Of a stretch of DNA of 64,000 nt, positions 1 to 11,246 are shown one piece after another. The stretch is from Nothophaeocryptopus gaeumannii. Taxonomy: Eukaryota > Ascomycota > Dothideomycetes > Mycosphaerellales > Mycosphaerellaceae. The DNA lies in NCBI GenBank assembly GCA_031771865.1, contig JASISA010000019.1, forward strand, positions 186,001 to 250,000, in the 5' to 3' direction. The notes under the pieces were generated by a model. The model made no database searches and had not been told where the DNA came from. It worked only from the letters and a program-made list of their open reading frames with translations. Each line of letters begins with the position of its first letter. Position 1 is the stretch's first letter. A program made the translations under genes and the position numbers.

Positions 1-1
1 C

Positions 2-325
2 CTTCCCAAGCTCCAAAAGGCCAACAAAGACCTTGCCAACCAAGGTAGCAAGGCGAACATGGAAGAGGTGGGAGATGGCGAGCCGCATATCGAGATGAGT
101 CTAGGTCTTGGCGTTCTGGAGGAGCAGAAAGAGTCGCAAACCCAGGACATCAAGTTACCAACTGCGGCGGCGGATAACGACCAGAGCGATTCAGGCGACG
201 AGATGGACCCGCTCAAAGCATTGAACACTCGAAAGCATGTCGGTATCGAGGAAGTCGACACCTCCATACCGCACCGCCCAGCGCCAAGCGAAACGATCTC
301 GGGCGTTGATTCATCCCGAAAGTGA
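2..325 (+). CDS. NOPCHAP1-like (DUF4598) protein, 3' end only
   Basis: This is the last 107 residues of a protein whose start lies left of the window. The frame is open from base 2 and ends in TGA at 323-325. It begins with FLPKLQKAN-type sequence, followed by HIEMSLGLGVLEEQ, then an acidic tail (SDSGDEMDP) and a short basic end. That order resembles the NOP protein chaperone 1 family (DUF4598), which links box C/D snoRNP core proteins to the R2TP chaperone in the nucleolus and nucleus. The family call is from memory of the LGLGVLE motif and the leucine-rich lead-in, so it is moderate. No downstream partner is evident. Confidence 0.55.
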   Translation, partial: LPKLQKANKDLANQGSKANMEEVGDGEPHIEMSLGLGVLEEQKESQTQDIKLPTAAADNDQSDSGDEMDPLKALNTRKHVGIEEVDTSIPHRPAPSETISGVDSSRK

Positions 326-824
326 CGCTGAATCAATCCGTCTGTCTCTTGACCATGGAACATTATTTGTACGTTCTGCGCGTACGCTCGCTCGATCTCG
401 TTCCGAGATGCATCTACAATCCCCCGCGTTGCACTTGCAGCATGCGTGGGATCAAGCAAACTGAAACTTGCATAAAATGTGCATGCCATGTCCAGGATCA
501 CCGGCAACCTCAGCCCCCTTGACAGCGTATTCCATGGATTCGCAAAAACTCAATAAGGCAGCTGCTCCGGGCTCTGCCCGTTGTATCCGAATGCGCACAC
601 CTCGCTCCAGTGATGGGCCTAAATGGGGCCTATCCTTCCCCGGCGTCGGCCAGTCACGTTGCAATTCACTGCACTACGGACAAGCTTTTTCAACTTCATC
701 CGTACTGAGCTTGCTTGAGGGTCATTCTCGAAGGCATTGGCATGAGGGGACATAGGTAAGTTTACAAGCTTCATACTCACATTATCTGCTTCCTGTCACG
801 TCCCCGTCTCTTCTACTAGGTACC
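326..824. other. Intergenic stretch, no gene seen
   Basis: Short open frames exist here on both strands, but none has coding character or a recognisable motif. It is the 3' flank of the NOPCHAP1-like gene and the 5' flank of the broken GH28 gene. Confidence 0.5.
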
Positions 825-1690
825 GTGCGCAGCCACTCAGCAGCACGTCCTACCTACGTCGTTCTCTTCTGTCCACTTGATGTCTTTGCGACCGCTAGAG
901 CTGTGGAAGTCGCGACATGTCACGTGCCATCACAACACGCTTTATCTAACGGCACGGCAGATGACTCCCCACCGATCTCTAGCGCCTTCGCAGAATGCGC
1001 GCAAGATGCCACCATCATCTTCGCCGTACGCATCGACTACAACGTCCTCACTCCTATCAGCGCCACCAATTTAAGCAATCTCGAGATTCGAATGCTAGGT
1101 AACTTGCATCTGCCGCAGGACGTAGCTCATGTTCGAAAGCTACACAACGACAAGGTCCGCGATTCGGGCGACTCTCTGTGCTGTTCCGAGTTCTCTGGAC
1201 CTGGCATCAGCTGGATTGGCACGAGTAATGTGACAACCGGCTGGATCAAGTCATACGGTCAAGCGTGGTGGGACGCCAATCCCGTCAACAGCACTGAAAT
1301 TGACGGCAGACCTCACCTGATGCTTCTCAACACCACGAACGGCTCTGCCGAACACCTTCAAAGTCTGAAGCCGATAGCCTGGAATTTTCGACTTGTCGGT
1401 AGTAACATTACCGCCATCGATACCGCTATCGATGCATCTTCCGAGACTGCTGGCTTCCCTTTCAACACGGACGGATTCCAAGTAGCAGGGACGGATATCA
1501 CTATTATGGATTCGGTCATCTATAATGGTGATGATGCTTTTGCTATCCAAAGCGGCGCGCATAATATCCACATCCACCGCGCAACCATCGGCTATGCAGT
1601 CATGGCCATTCTATCGGAAGTCTGGGACAGAATCGACTATGCGTAAGGCTGCAGCTACGCTCTCCATCAGCGATTTCGAGTAGCTGACAT
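825..1690 (+). pseudogene. GH28 exo-polygalacturonase fragment, frameshifted and truncated
   Basis: The frame encodes the N-terminal two thirds of a GH28 pectinase. It shows CHVPS and DDSP near the start, ISATNLSNLEIRMLGNLHLP, the first catalytic block NTDGFQVAG and the second block GDDAFAIQSG. The third block, expected as SHGHSIGSLGQNR, is present at about 1599-1637 but one base out of frame, so there is a frameshift near 1596. No ATG or signal peptide is in frame, since the open frame starts with GTG. The C-terminal beta-helix coils are absent, and about 60 bases later the sequence turns into an unrelated decayed gene. An intact enzyme would be secreted and would hydrolyse pectin. This copy looks dead. 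Confidence 0.72.
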
Positions 1691-1696
1691 CTACCA

Positions 1697-2623
1697 GAAC
1701 TGCAAGCATTTACTATGCAAACGGAACCAGCGCTGGCATCGCCAAGATCGAAGGCGATCGAGCACACAAGCAAATGATGCGCTCTCAGGACTGGATTCTA
1801 CCAGGAAGTGACGTGGCGTTCCAACTTAGGACTCCCGCCCAGGCGGAAGAGAAGTTTCCGCAGACTGTACTCGGCCTCGACACATCATGTCTTAAGAAAT
1901 ACTTCTCCTCCTGGCAAGTGCTTCAACAGCCACCTGGGACGGAGTAGCTGATACCAGTGCTGAGAGCTCTCAAGACCGCAACAGAAGAATACACTGGCTT
2001 GGAGACTAAGGACGTCCAAGTCGTCTCCCCGAACAAGCCATCTTCGTCTCTATTCGAAGCACTCTAAACTACCTGCAGTCGGTTAGACCCCCATATGCCG
2101 AGACGCTGAATTCACTGCAGCGCTTGTTAACGAGGTCACGAGAAAGAATTTGCCTTGCAATATCGAGCAACTTGTGCTCACGGTCGACTATAGCCGCGCG
2201 GCATTGACGGTGACGCTGTATGCAGAGAGTTGTGGTGCTTTCGAGGAAGTGAGAGGTGTTCATAACACGACGCTAGGGAATGACAGTCTGTCTACGGATG
2301 AGAAGGCTTCGCTTGTTGATGGCTGAGGGAGTTGCTGAGTCTGCCGATTGAAAGGTCGGATGGAGTTCCTCTTGATCATGTTGGTGCTTTGGTGCTGTGC
2401 TGCTTGGAGAGGCGGCGCAGAGCCTAGGACTATGAGACGCCTTGGGCAATGTGTTCGATGCGGAACGAGTCAGCATTCTTCTAAACGATGAGCACCAGGT
2501 TGATCCTCTGTATGCCGCGAGTGCTGGCGCAGCTATGGTTTGCCATGACTGGTTGTGGCAGGAAGCGAATGACGGACGTTTCGGTGTCAAACTGTCTCTT
2601 CCTCCAGAGCTTGCATTATGAGG
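1697..2623 (+). pseudogene. Remnant of an actin/Hsp70-like ATPase-domain protein
   Basis: Translation in shifting frames gives a continuous protein-like sequence broken by several stops and at least two frameshifts. The first segment starts with IYYANGTSAGIAKIEGD and contains TVLGLDTSCLKKYFSSW. It is followed by LTVDYSRAALTVTLY and later by LLGEAAQSLGL and VDPLYAASAGAAM. The late block resembles the C-terminal nucleotide-binding part of fungal Hsp70-like proteins (LLGEAA...DP..AAS.GAA). Stops include TAG at 1945-1947 and TGA at 2323-2325. The family call is inference from these motifs; the fact that it is a decayed gene is clear. Confidence 0.55.
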
Positions 2624-3547
2624 TTTATGAGCCATTCTGGCGTCTGTGTCGTTGCAGTGTATCTCGAGGCCTGGTGAAGCTCATATGACGTTTTTGGGTG
2701 CGGTCGAACTTCGCGTACCGTGGTAGGACCGTAGCCGTTCAAGGACAACACAAAACTTGGATTTGACACCTTGGATTCTTTCTTGAACTTTCGTTATTTT
2801 CTTTATATCTTTTCGAGCTGGTAGTTGGTTTTGTCGAATCGATTGGTTGCTTCCAAATGCTGTAATCATAGCGCTGGAGTGCCTGCCTCTGACCTCATAT
2901 GAGCTGAAGTTCAAACGCCTGATGTAAACCGTCAGTCGTCCAATGCAATATCGTACGCACATTCCAGGACGACGCTATATCCCACTAATACTGAGCCGCA
3001 TCACGGTGTTGAGGGATTAGAATCTATTTTGCCACTGAGACATCACATTCTCCATACGTCTTCAACCAAACCACCTCAAGATCCACCGCTGGCCATTCCA
3101 GCAGACAGCATGCCTTTCTATCGTATCAGTGAAATTCAGGTAGTGTAAGTGAAGAAACCCTTGAAGAGAGAAATAGGACATGAGGAACGATACCAACATT
3201 ACCACGGTTTCAGACCACAGCGATAATGACGTGACCCAAAATCGCAAACCACTCCACTCTGATCTGTCCTGCTCTTAAAGCCCTCGCGAATATGAGCTCT
3301 CGTCGTCAGCGGTACGGATAGCTAACGTTTGGCAGCGTCATGATTCATGAAACTAGGTCTTCATCGTTTTTCTTCCTCAAGACTTGTGTTACCAGCCCCT
3401 CCTCATGTTCCGCCTACGGTGTCGGTCGCTCGGAGTTCGCAGATGTCGGAAAACTTCCAGCAAAAGCTTCGCTGGCAGTAGTCCCAGGTATTTTTCCCGC
3501 AAATGCTTCTCTCCGTCTCTCCGAGATTCTCGACTGGTCCAAAGCCC
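2624..3547. other. Intergenic stretch, no gene seen
   Basis: This is AT-richer sequence with short frames only. No domain, tRNA or repeat was recognised. Confidence 0.45.
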
Positions 3548-4680
3548 TCAATAGTATTCGACGTAGTAGTGGTAATCGAAGCTTCGACCAAACAGAACCT
3601 CTCCCACATCGATCAGCACATTGATGAAACCGTCGTGGCCTTTTAGTCTCCCCTCATCCCTATCAGGATGCCCTGCTGGCAGATTCCGATACCAGTAATT
3701 GGCCACTCGTCGACCCTCAATCTCTTGCGCGAGGAAGTGCTCCATGTCGTCGCTTCGGGCTATACCGTTGAACAGTCGGACGATCTCAGCGAGCTTGCGA
3801 TACGGGAGTAGAGAGTCGATTGCACCGCCTGAAGTCCTGGTGGGAAGCGGCTCCTCGGTTCGGGGCCAGAATGGTGCTGCAGCTTGGAGAAGGAGCGCAG
3901 CAAACCGCTCGCCGGCCACGTGGTATTCGTGTGATAGGAATGCGACGTCCCTGGAATCGGATCTCGGGGTGAGATAGTAGGACAGGCTGACCCGAGGCGT
4001 ATTCCACGTGCTGGCGCCTATGGATCTCGGCTGATCTTCCAGTATTTCAATCATCCGTTCAAGTTTGCGGAGTGCTCGTTGCTGGGCAACATCTTTCTAT
4101 CGGGGCAAGTCACTGGTCGAGTATTTAACGTAGTATTCTGTGACCTTCGCTCTAGCCTTGTGGGACGTCTTGAGAACTGCAATCGTGTATCGTCGGAGCG
4201 ATGGGTCCTGCCTGTCTCGTAAGACCTCTGCGAGCTTGACAAGGTCCGACAGATGTTCAGTACCATGCTCCATGTCTGACTGCTCATTGATCTGCTTCAC
4301 ACGCGCCACGGTCTCAAGCGTACAGAATTTTGAGGCTTTGCGAGCCAGCGAGGTGGCGAAGCTTGCGAACGTCTGATGATAGGTTTGGACCAAGCGGCGT
4401 ATGGAGGTAGTCAAATGTGAAGGGATCTCTGCAGATACTGCGATCGGGGCAGCAGCGATCGTACGTGGTGATGAATGCACAATAAGATCGTTGCCTGAAG
4501 AAGAGACGACGATATGGGTCTGCCCAGTCCGCGTGGTAGCAGATGGGGGACGAGCTATGTTTTGGTCCTGCTGGCCTGAAGATAGAATGTGAAGATAGAA
4601 TGTCGCTGGGTCTCGTCGTGACGGCTTGAGGTGATACAGGGGCGCCGTTGCGTGTCGTGTTCGTCGTTGGGTTGTTCACA
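3548..4680 (-). CDS. Hypothetical protein, uncertain exon structure (possibly the C-terminal half of the upstream gene)
   Basis: Two open stretches in the same frame (about 4680-4100 and 4096-3548) are separated by a single TAG at 4097-4099. The first contains LYHLKPSRRDPATFYLHIL and a Ser/Thr/Ala-rich linker followed by helical sequence. The second begins KDVAQQRALRKLERMIEILE, a likely coiled coil, and ends HYYVEYY. The TAG could be removed by a 51-base intron (donor after AAG at about 4147, acceptor GATAG), giving AKKDVAQQRALRK. That donor, GTCACA, is poor, so a nonsense mutation is the alternative. I recognise no family. It lies directly downstream of the YDR514C-like frame and may be the same gene. 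Confidence 0.4.
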
Positions 4681-4706
4681 GCACGAGGACCTGTGTACCC
4701 TGGTGG

Positions 4707-5900
4707 TTAATACAATGATGCTCGCGAAGGTACTGCTTCATCATCTTGATCCGACACTCCCAAGGCAGGCTCCGCAACAACCTGTGGCGAGCGTGATGGT
4801 GCCTCATTATCGGTCGGTGAACGAGATTGGACGCTGCTAGATAGGAAGCTAAGAATGCTAGTGACGGCGTGTTGAAAGTACCGAAGGTATAGCTCAAGGA
4901 ACCGTGTAGCACTTTGCAGTGAGGACCCCGATGTCTCGACTTGAGGCTGTTGTTGGCTGACATGCGTGGCTTCGGTTGACTCAGTGACTGCAACAACAGG
5001 TCCGAACGCCTCTTCCAGCGTGGCTTCAATTTCTGCCCACGTGTAGGTCGTCCTCAAAGACAGGGTGTGTGCGTACACGTCCCGATCAGTCCACAGCTTG
5101 GTGGGTGTATCTGGAAAGGCACCTCCATCGTCTTTTAGGCCAAGCGATTGGTTTCTCGGATCGACAGCGGGCTTGACGACAGCTTGCAGCAGACAATGAG
5201 CTTCCTGTGCGGAAAGTGATCTCTCAGTTTTCAGGAAGCGCCGAAATGGGATGAGCCGAAGCCTTCTGAACAAGTTGTGTTGGCTCGAGCCTTCAGAGTG
5301 CAGCTTTCGCAAACTGATCGTGCCGCGTACGGCATAGCTTCTATACGTCAGTATTGTTTCAAGCATGGTCGCTCCAGCCGCTTACTGATTCTCAGCTTCG
5401 AATCCAATGCTTCGCAGATCCGCTAAGACCTACTCTGGATCATGGAGGACCAGCAGCAGGTTAAACTTAAATGCTCGAGAAGGTATTTGAGTCTCCAAGG
5501 AGCTACTCCTCGAGCAAATGGCCTCAAACGTACGGTCGACTTCGTAGCGCAGACTTCCGAACGCCCAGTCTGGCAAAGGCTGATCACCAGTCACGCCCCA
5601 AAAGTGGGACGTATCGGTATCATGCGCAGCCAAAGTCTTCATGTGCATACTCTCGTTCCAGTAAGCGCCGTCATACCCAGGCGGGCGCCGGAGTTCTGCC
5701 ATCTCCTGAGTGTCGAGCCAAGCGATACCAACTTCGGCAGACACAATAAACCCATTTCTGCGCTTCACATTCATGGAGATGCTCAGGAACACAGCTCTAT
5801 TTTCGAAAGGGAAAGGCGCAGGCTGCAAGGGGTCGGCCGCCGCATCTACAGCCCCAGAAGCTGTCCTGGACGTCAGTTGCTGTTTCGACCTAGCAGCGCT
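4707..5900 (-). CDS. Gfd2/YDR514C-like domain protein, possibly interrupted
   Basis: Reading leftward from 5900, the frame gives AVFLSISMNVKRRNG, then AEVGIAWLDTQEM, a Trp/His region and NLLLVLHDPE, where TAG occurs at 5430-5432. The frame continues with VLADLRSIGFEAENQ and then, past a likely 45-base intron (CA|GTAAGC to GTATAG), with SYAVRGTISLRKLH and SAQEAHCLLQAVVKPAVD. The order (first strand, GIA.LDT, HD-x(n)-LR.LGF, final A.LLQA helix) matches the RNase H-fold domain of Gfd2/YDR514C-like proteins. The usual acidic residue of the first strand is not seen. An alternative 94-base intron from GA|GTAGGT would skip the TAG but lose the LRSIGFE helix. The 5' end is unresolved. Confidence 0.42.
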
Positions 5901-6346
5901 TCAAGTCGATAATATACCTGCGCGACTCGCGTTGCTAAGCCTCAGGCCAAGCTCTCTTTGGATGCCATAGAGCTTCGAGGACGCGCTTGCCGATATGGTG
6001 GTCATGGTTGGCCGGCGCAGCGTTGAGCTTGGTATCTAGCGTAAACGTCGAATTTACCTAGTTTGTTGGAGTTTGGGGAAGTAAGTCAGCCGTTTGCGAT
6101 TCCAAAACTGGCGTTTGCGGAAGCACGTGCGTTTGTTGCAGATCTAGTTCAGTCGATGCGTGGCTTACATGTGATGTCAGGGTCTGTCGGAATTGTGCAT
6201 TGCGGGAGTCTGGCGCTTACTTTCCTCTTCAATCAAGGAGCAGCAATGTATCTATATTCTCCTCGCCCTGGCTCGACAGTTCGAGCTCCTCAAATGCTTC
6301 AATTGCACCCGGATAGCGCCATACTCCCGCATCACTCGGTAGCATC

Positions 6347-7531
6347 TTATATGCCTCTGTTGAACTCAACAAGACCGTCCTCGCCACCTTGATCCCAGAA
6401 CTCCTTCTCTAGAGACGTAGCTTTCACCGCTTGTCTCTGCGGGAATGCTGCAAGCGCCAGCGGAAGAGCAAAGATGCTAGTCGTAAAGATCAAGCCAAGA
6501 TTGACAGGCATTACCATCCGTGGCCTACTCTTCAGCCATTGAGTCTGCTGTAACCGCACTAGGATAAGTGGTGGTAGAACCATGATCGGGGTCGCGTTCA
6601 GAACACGGGAAACGGCTGTCTCTCCAACGGCGATGGTGGCTGCCTTCTTGCTCTTCCCGACAGGCTCCAGTGTACCACCAGCTTCTTCTCGCTTCTTCTT
6701 CGCCTCCTCAGATTCTTTGGGGTAGACGTTGATTCCTTGCCGAATCTCTTCGCCACGCATGAGGAAGACGTTCAACACACCAGCGCTAGCCACTGCCGCG
6801 AAAGGAACCAACCTGCCAAGAATGGTCTTTGTGGCGGGACTGACTCTCTTCAGCCGCGGAACGATGGAGTTTAGGCCAACAGCAACACCACAGCTTGCTC
6901 CAACTGCCAAGAAGTACGACTGCACGATGCTTGACATCGACATTGGCGTGCTCTTGTTCGCATTTGAGAAGTTGATTGCCACGTTTAGGGACTGATTGGC
7001 CACCTGCCATGCAATAGTTCCGGTGTTGCTCAAGTTCGGTGTGAGCATACCTCCAGTGACGATCAAGTTCGAAATCACGAAGCATGACATTCGAAATGGA
7101 AGCAGCACGGGTTCTCCGGTGTCTGCAAGATGGGTCAGTCCCGGTCTGTGCAGACGTTCTTCGTGGTCCTACCAGGATGAAGAGTGGAATCGACAAATTT
7201 CTTTGCCTTCCACAACTCAGGCGTCATCTCTTGGACTTTGCCCTGCTTGTACTGAGTGATGAGTGATTTGGCATGTTCAAGGCCGGCACTCGAAGTGAAC
7301 AATGTTCTACAGTCACCAAGTCAGCTCATGATCCTCTGATCGTCTCGCCAGCCATGCCTATAACGAATGCGGTATATACTGACCCTTTCGGATCATATTG
7401 GGACGGACTGCTTGTCTGTAGCCTCACCTCGGGTCTGATATGTCTGCGGAGTGTTTGACTCTTCCCCAGTAAGTGTTGAGATCATGTCGGGAGGCGGGCA
7501 GATCTCTGCTGCCTGGGAGTGACGCCGACAT
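6347..7531 (-). CDS. FSF1: Sideroflexin, mitochondrial serine/amino acid carrier
   Basis: Three exons (7531-7428, 7306-7173, 7122-6347) with clean GTGAGG/TGTAG and GTAGGA/TGCAG borders give 337 residues, normal for the family. The start MSASLPGSRDLP is followed by YWGRVKHSADISDPR. The conserved HPDTGE sequence spans the second intron, and GGMLTPNLSNTGTIAWQ-type sequence plus several hydrophobic segments follow. Sideroflexins sit in the inner mitochondrial membrane and import serine for one-carbon metabolism. The fungal homologue is Fsf1. The gene looks intact. Confidence 0.93.
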
Positions 7532-8197
7532 GGTGTTCGACGGAACTACCCCAGCAGTCGCAGGCGGTAAATATGGACGACTGGAGGTGGTCGAGACGTG
7601 AAAGATGTAGTCTCAAGAATTGGAATCGGTGAAGTTGGTCGAATCTCGGCTAAGAAACACGCTAAGGGCATTAGGTTTGAGGTGGTCTTGGCGCGATAGC
7701 AAGAGAAAACTTTGGACACTCGCCATTTCCCTTCACCTCACTGCAACAACATCGCATCTTCACATGCAGCACAGGCAACGTACGACGCGCCGTGCTACAT
7801 ACTGACTTCATTGATCAGCTAGGTAAGTCGATCTGCTCTGATAAGCCCTGACCTCGCACGTATTCCTACGTCTCTCACCGCGCTCGGTCTTGCGTTCTTC
7901 ATCACAGATCTTGAGCTGGCTACACAGTTTGTGTATGAGACAAGATCAATTCTCGGCGGTCTTTGAGTACGGGAAGGGCTTGCGCTCGCCATAGCCCGTC
8001 TGCGTAATTTGCCAGCCGAAACAATCCGGATCTTACAAGCGGCTTGAAGTTCACTCAGATATCATTATTCATTTTCATACTCTGCTCAAATACACTATAC
8101 AATGTGCCGCCACGTCATCAACACACAGAGGGTATATCCATCATGCCAGATGCCACATTCCAAAACGTCTCGGGGTCAACACATATACATCCCGGCA
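7532..8197. other. Intergenic stretch between two minus-strand genes
   Basis: It contains the promoter of sideroflexin and the 3' flank of the membrane protein gene. No coding or structural RNA signal was recognised. Confidence 0.45.
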
Positions 8198-9322
8198 TTA
8201 CCGCCTGCCGCTCTGCTCTATCTCCTGCCTTCTCGCTTCTCTGATCTCTGTGCTCGATGGACGCTGCTGAGGCGAGCCGCGACCGAGAGCCGTCGCTGTT
8301 CTCCAGATACCATCCCACGGTCTCAGGTCGTTCGTCCATTGCCGCACGATTCCCGGTGAGGGATATGCGGTGTTTGGATATGCAAAAGAGGCACCGGAAC
8401 GCGGCGCATAGTATCCGTTCGCAGGTGCGTGGTCGTCTTCATCTCGGCCTTGCCAGTCTATCCTGAAAGTACTCTGGGTGGGATCAGGGGTGGATGGCTG
8501 CTCTCGCGCCAGAAGCAGCATGAGCATCTGCTGTCGTTGCATTTCTTCTTCGGTTATGGAATTTGAGTCGTATCCAGTGGGAGCAGGCTGCGCTCGATTA
8601 TACGCAGACGGGAACATATTGCGGTTATAGTTCTCGTAGTATGAGTTGTCTTGCCATAGGGTGGCTTCACTGTGCCGGTGCAAGTTCGTCATCGGCATAT
8701 GCTGCTGCTTTCTCTTGATCGCACCTACTCTCCGTTGAGAGTAGATCAAGAGGCCTCCATATACTATCGTGCTTATCGCCGCAGCGATGGTCGTCAATAA
8801 CGCAGGCACGTTGAAATCATATCTCGAAAACACGAGGAAATCATAAAAGATCGTCAACAGACCCAAAGCGCTGGACGTCAAAGCAGGAAGAAAGACGCTA
8901 TCAGCCTGGAACAGAGGATTGCGGACAGCGAAGCATAGTAGTCCCGTGAACGAAAGGCCAGCTGTGAGTAATGCGACTGCGAAAATGCCGACCACAGCTG
9001 ATGTTACGCGCAGACTGTTCTTTGGGTCCTGTTCGAAAGTCGCCGGGAGCATGAGGAATCTGGCAAACTGTCAGCCCATTGTTCTCCAACTCACCTCCTG
9101 GGAGACATCTACTCACCCTCCCAGTATCATGAACGATGCGCCAACCGCAACCCCTCTCCAGTACCACGCGACCGCATCTCGATCTGCCGACAATCCATCC
9201 AGTGTGCGATAACTCTGCGCTCGCGGACGACTAGGCGTCCGCAGTCGCTTTAACGCATCCAGCGTCGCCGACTTAGACCTTTTTTTCTGCGACGGGTATG
9301 GATGTCCCTCTTCTGCGTACAT
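8198..9322 (-). CDS. Four-helix membrane protein of unknown function
   Basis: Two exons (9322-9117 and 9059-8198; donor GTGAGT, acceptor CCAG) give 355 residues. A basic, Ser/Arg-rich N-terminus (SQKKRSKSATLDALKRLRTP) precedes four hydrophobic segments, at about residues 57-80, 86-113, 116-143 and 149-172. The remaining C-terminal half is polar, rich in Gln, Tyr, Pro and Arg, and probably cytosolic. The ATG at 9322 was chosen because the open frame further upstream has no coding character. Similar tetraspan proteins are common in filamentous fungi without assigned function; I do not recognise a named family. Confidence 0.75.
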
Positions 9323-11246
9323 TCCAAGCCTCAACGGCCCAAGGAATGAGTGGATCCTTTTCTCAATCCTTCTCTTGCGCGAATCGCAATCGTTCGATAT
9401 CGACTCTTTCAATCTTCTGTTTACTACTTCTTTCCCGAGAGTCTTCGTATCTCAACCCAAGCTTTTACAGCCTCACCCTCGCCGGACACACCACCTTGCG
9501 CTCGTCAGCCGGTGCCGATTGGTCCGGGTCGTACACGGCAGACTGCCGAGATCGAAGGGTAGGGATGGGCGGATTCCTCGTCGCAATCGGCCAGCATCCA
9601 ATGCAGCATCCAACAAAAGACCCAATGCCAGCGAAATAGGGAGGAACAAGAGTTTGAGAGGTGTCAGACGAGCTGGGAGGACCTGGAGGTCGTCCTCCAA
9701 TACGAGGTCACAAGACCGATCGCCGAGCTTGGCATGGAAGGTAGCCGTACTTTGCACCGCCGCGTAGCTACGCCGCATCGTCCCACGGTCCTGAATACGG
9801 GCCCAAAACTCTGTGGCAGTGCGGCTTTCTTTCGAAACAAATTTGAACTGCGACGCCTTCTGGCTTTTCGTAACACGGCACCAATTAACGGCGGCTCTGC
9901 TGGCCGGTTTTTGATGTTCTACAATGCGGCGTCTGACGGTCTGCCATTGACCGGTCTGTATATGCCTCAGGATTCGAAATCGATGTCGGTAGGAGCTGAA
10001 AGTGAGTTCAAGCTAAATCCCTATATTTGGCGAATCTTCGTACGCCTCATCAGTGCCATGTTGTGCAGTCAAAGAAATATCAGATGGAGGAGCCTCCTTC
10101 AATATCAGACCTCAACTTTCGCATCAAGTTCAACAATCCGTACATGCTCAGATGCCTTTCAGAGCGATGAGGCTCTTCGTGTGGAGTGTTCGCAGCATTC
10201 TCTCAACCTCTCGAAGACCTAAGGAAGGGCAAAAAGGTCGCACTGGCATGCAGTCGTCCTCGCTGGGACACAGTGGCAGCATACCGGGAAATATTCCTAT
10301 CTCGACGAAAACTCAACCGATTTCGACCATGTTGATACCAAGATGTTTCTCTGAACGGCAAAAAGACAGCGAGCAGCAAGGGGCTCGAACTGGTCTCAAT
10401 GTTAGCACATGAGATTGGGTGAAAGGCAGATCACCGGCTACGAACCCCTCAACCTTTGGTGCTTCTCTATGGAGTGATACGCCCTGAAACGATCACCCAA
10501 ACCGAAAACCAACGCGCTACCATTGCGCCAACCACCCAATTTAAACATCTCCAAATCCTTCTTTCATTATATACACTCTATTTAGCATGTGGCGAATGCA
10601 CAAAGGAGGGGTTTCAGGAGCCGTTAAAATCCGCACCTGTACGTCTGCTCTTCATTGCGGGGCTCAATTGCACTCTTCTCAAGCTCTAACAAGATTGTTC
10701 TGATCCTCAATTGCGTAGCTCGTCTGATAATAGCAATGCGTGGACCATGGATCCGGACATCGAAGGAATGTTGATCGATGTCACCATGGTCCTTCGGCTT
10801 TCGATCGTTCGCACAACATTGAAAATAACCGATAACTCGTTAGAACAGTCCAAGAGCTGCAATGGTCTGCAGTGCAGGTCTCTGGGTTTAGAGATTTGAC
10901 GCTTTGGGTTGAGAAGTGTCGTCGATGCAAAGTTCTGCCTGAGGCAGACACCAATTGCGACTTCAGGCAGGACAGACCACTTGTACCTGAACATTGACTG
11001 GAACATTGCGAGTTTGGAAGACATGACGGAGACGGATCAGGTTGGATCTGTTGTCAAGAGTGTGACGTGATGCTGTTTAACGACGATGCAAGACTGTTGT
11101 CTTCAAGACAAGAACACTGTGCCAACGAACCGTCTGAGAGGGAAGACACCCAGAAATTAAGAACAGCCACCGGTGTCTTCGAAACGATTTGAGTCTATGT
11201 TGATGCTATGCAGCTGGATGTATAGCAGCATTGGACCAGCTCACAT
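9323..11246. other. Gene-poor stretch, with a weak tRNA-like relic
   Basis: Several overlapping short frames are present, but none shows a domain or sustained coding pattern. On the minus strand at about 10537-10418 there is a tRNA-like D arm (GGCGCAATGGTAGCGC) and a possible split anticodon stem, but the T arm does not pair. No intact gene is supported. Confidence 0.4.

Noticed and set aside
3340..3624. 94-codon plus-strand frame with a hydrophobic start
   Set aside because: It overlaps the better-supported minus-strand frame ending at 3548 and has no motif.
9734..10222. 162-codon plus-strand frame beside the membrane protein gene
   Set aside because: Composition is random-like and nothing was recognised.
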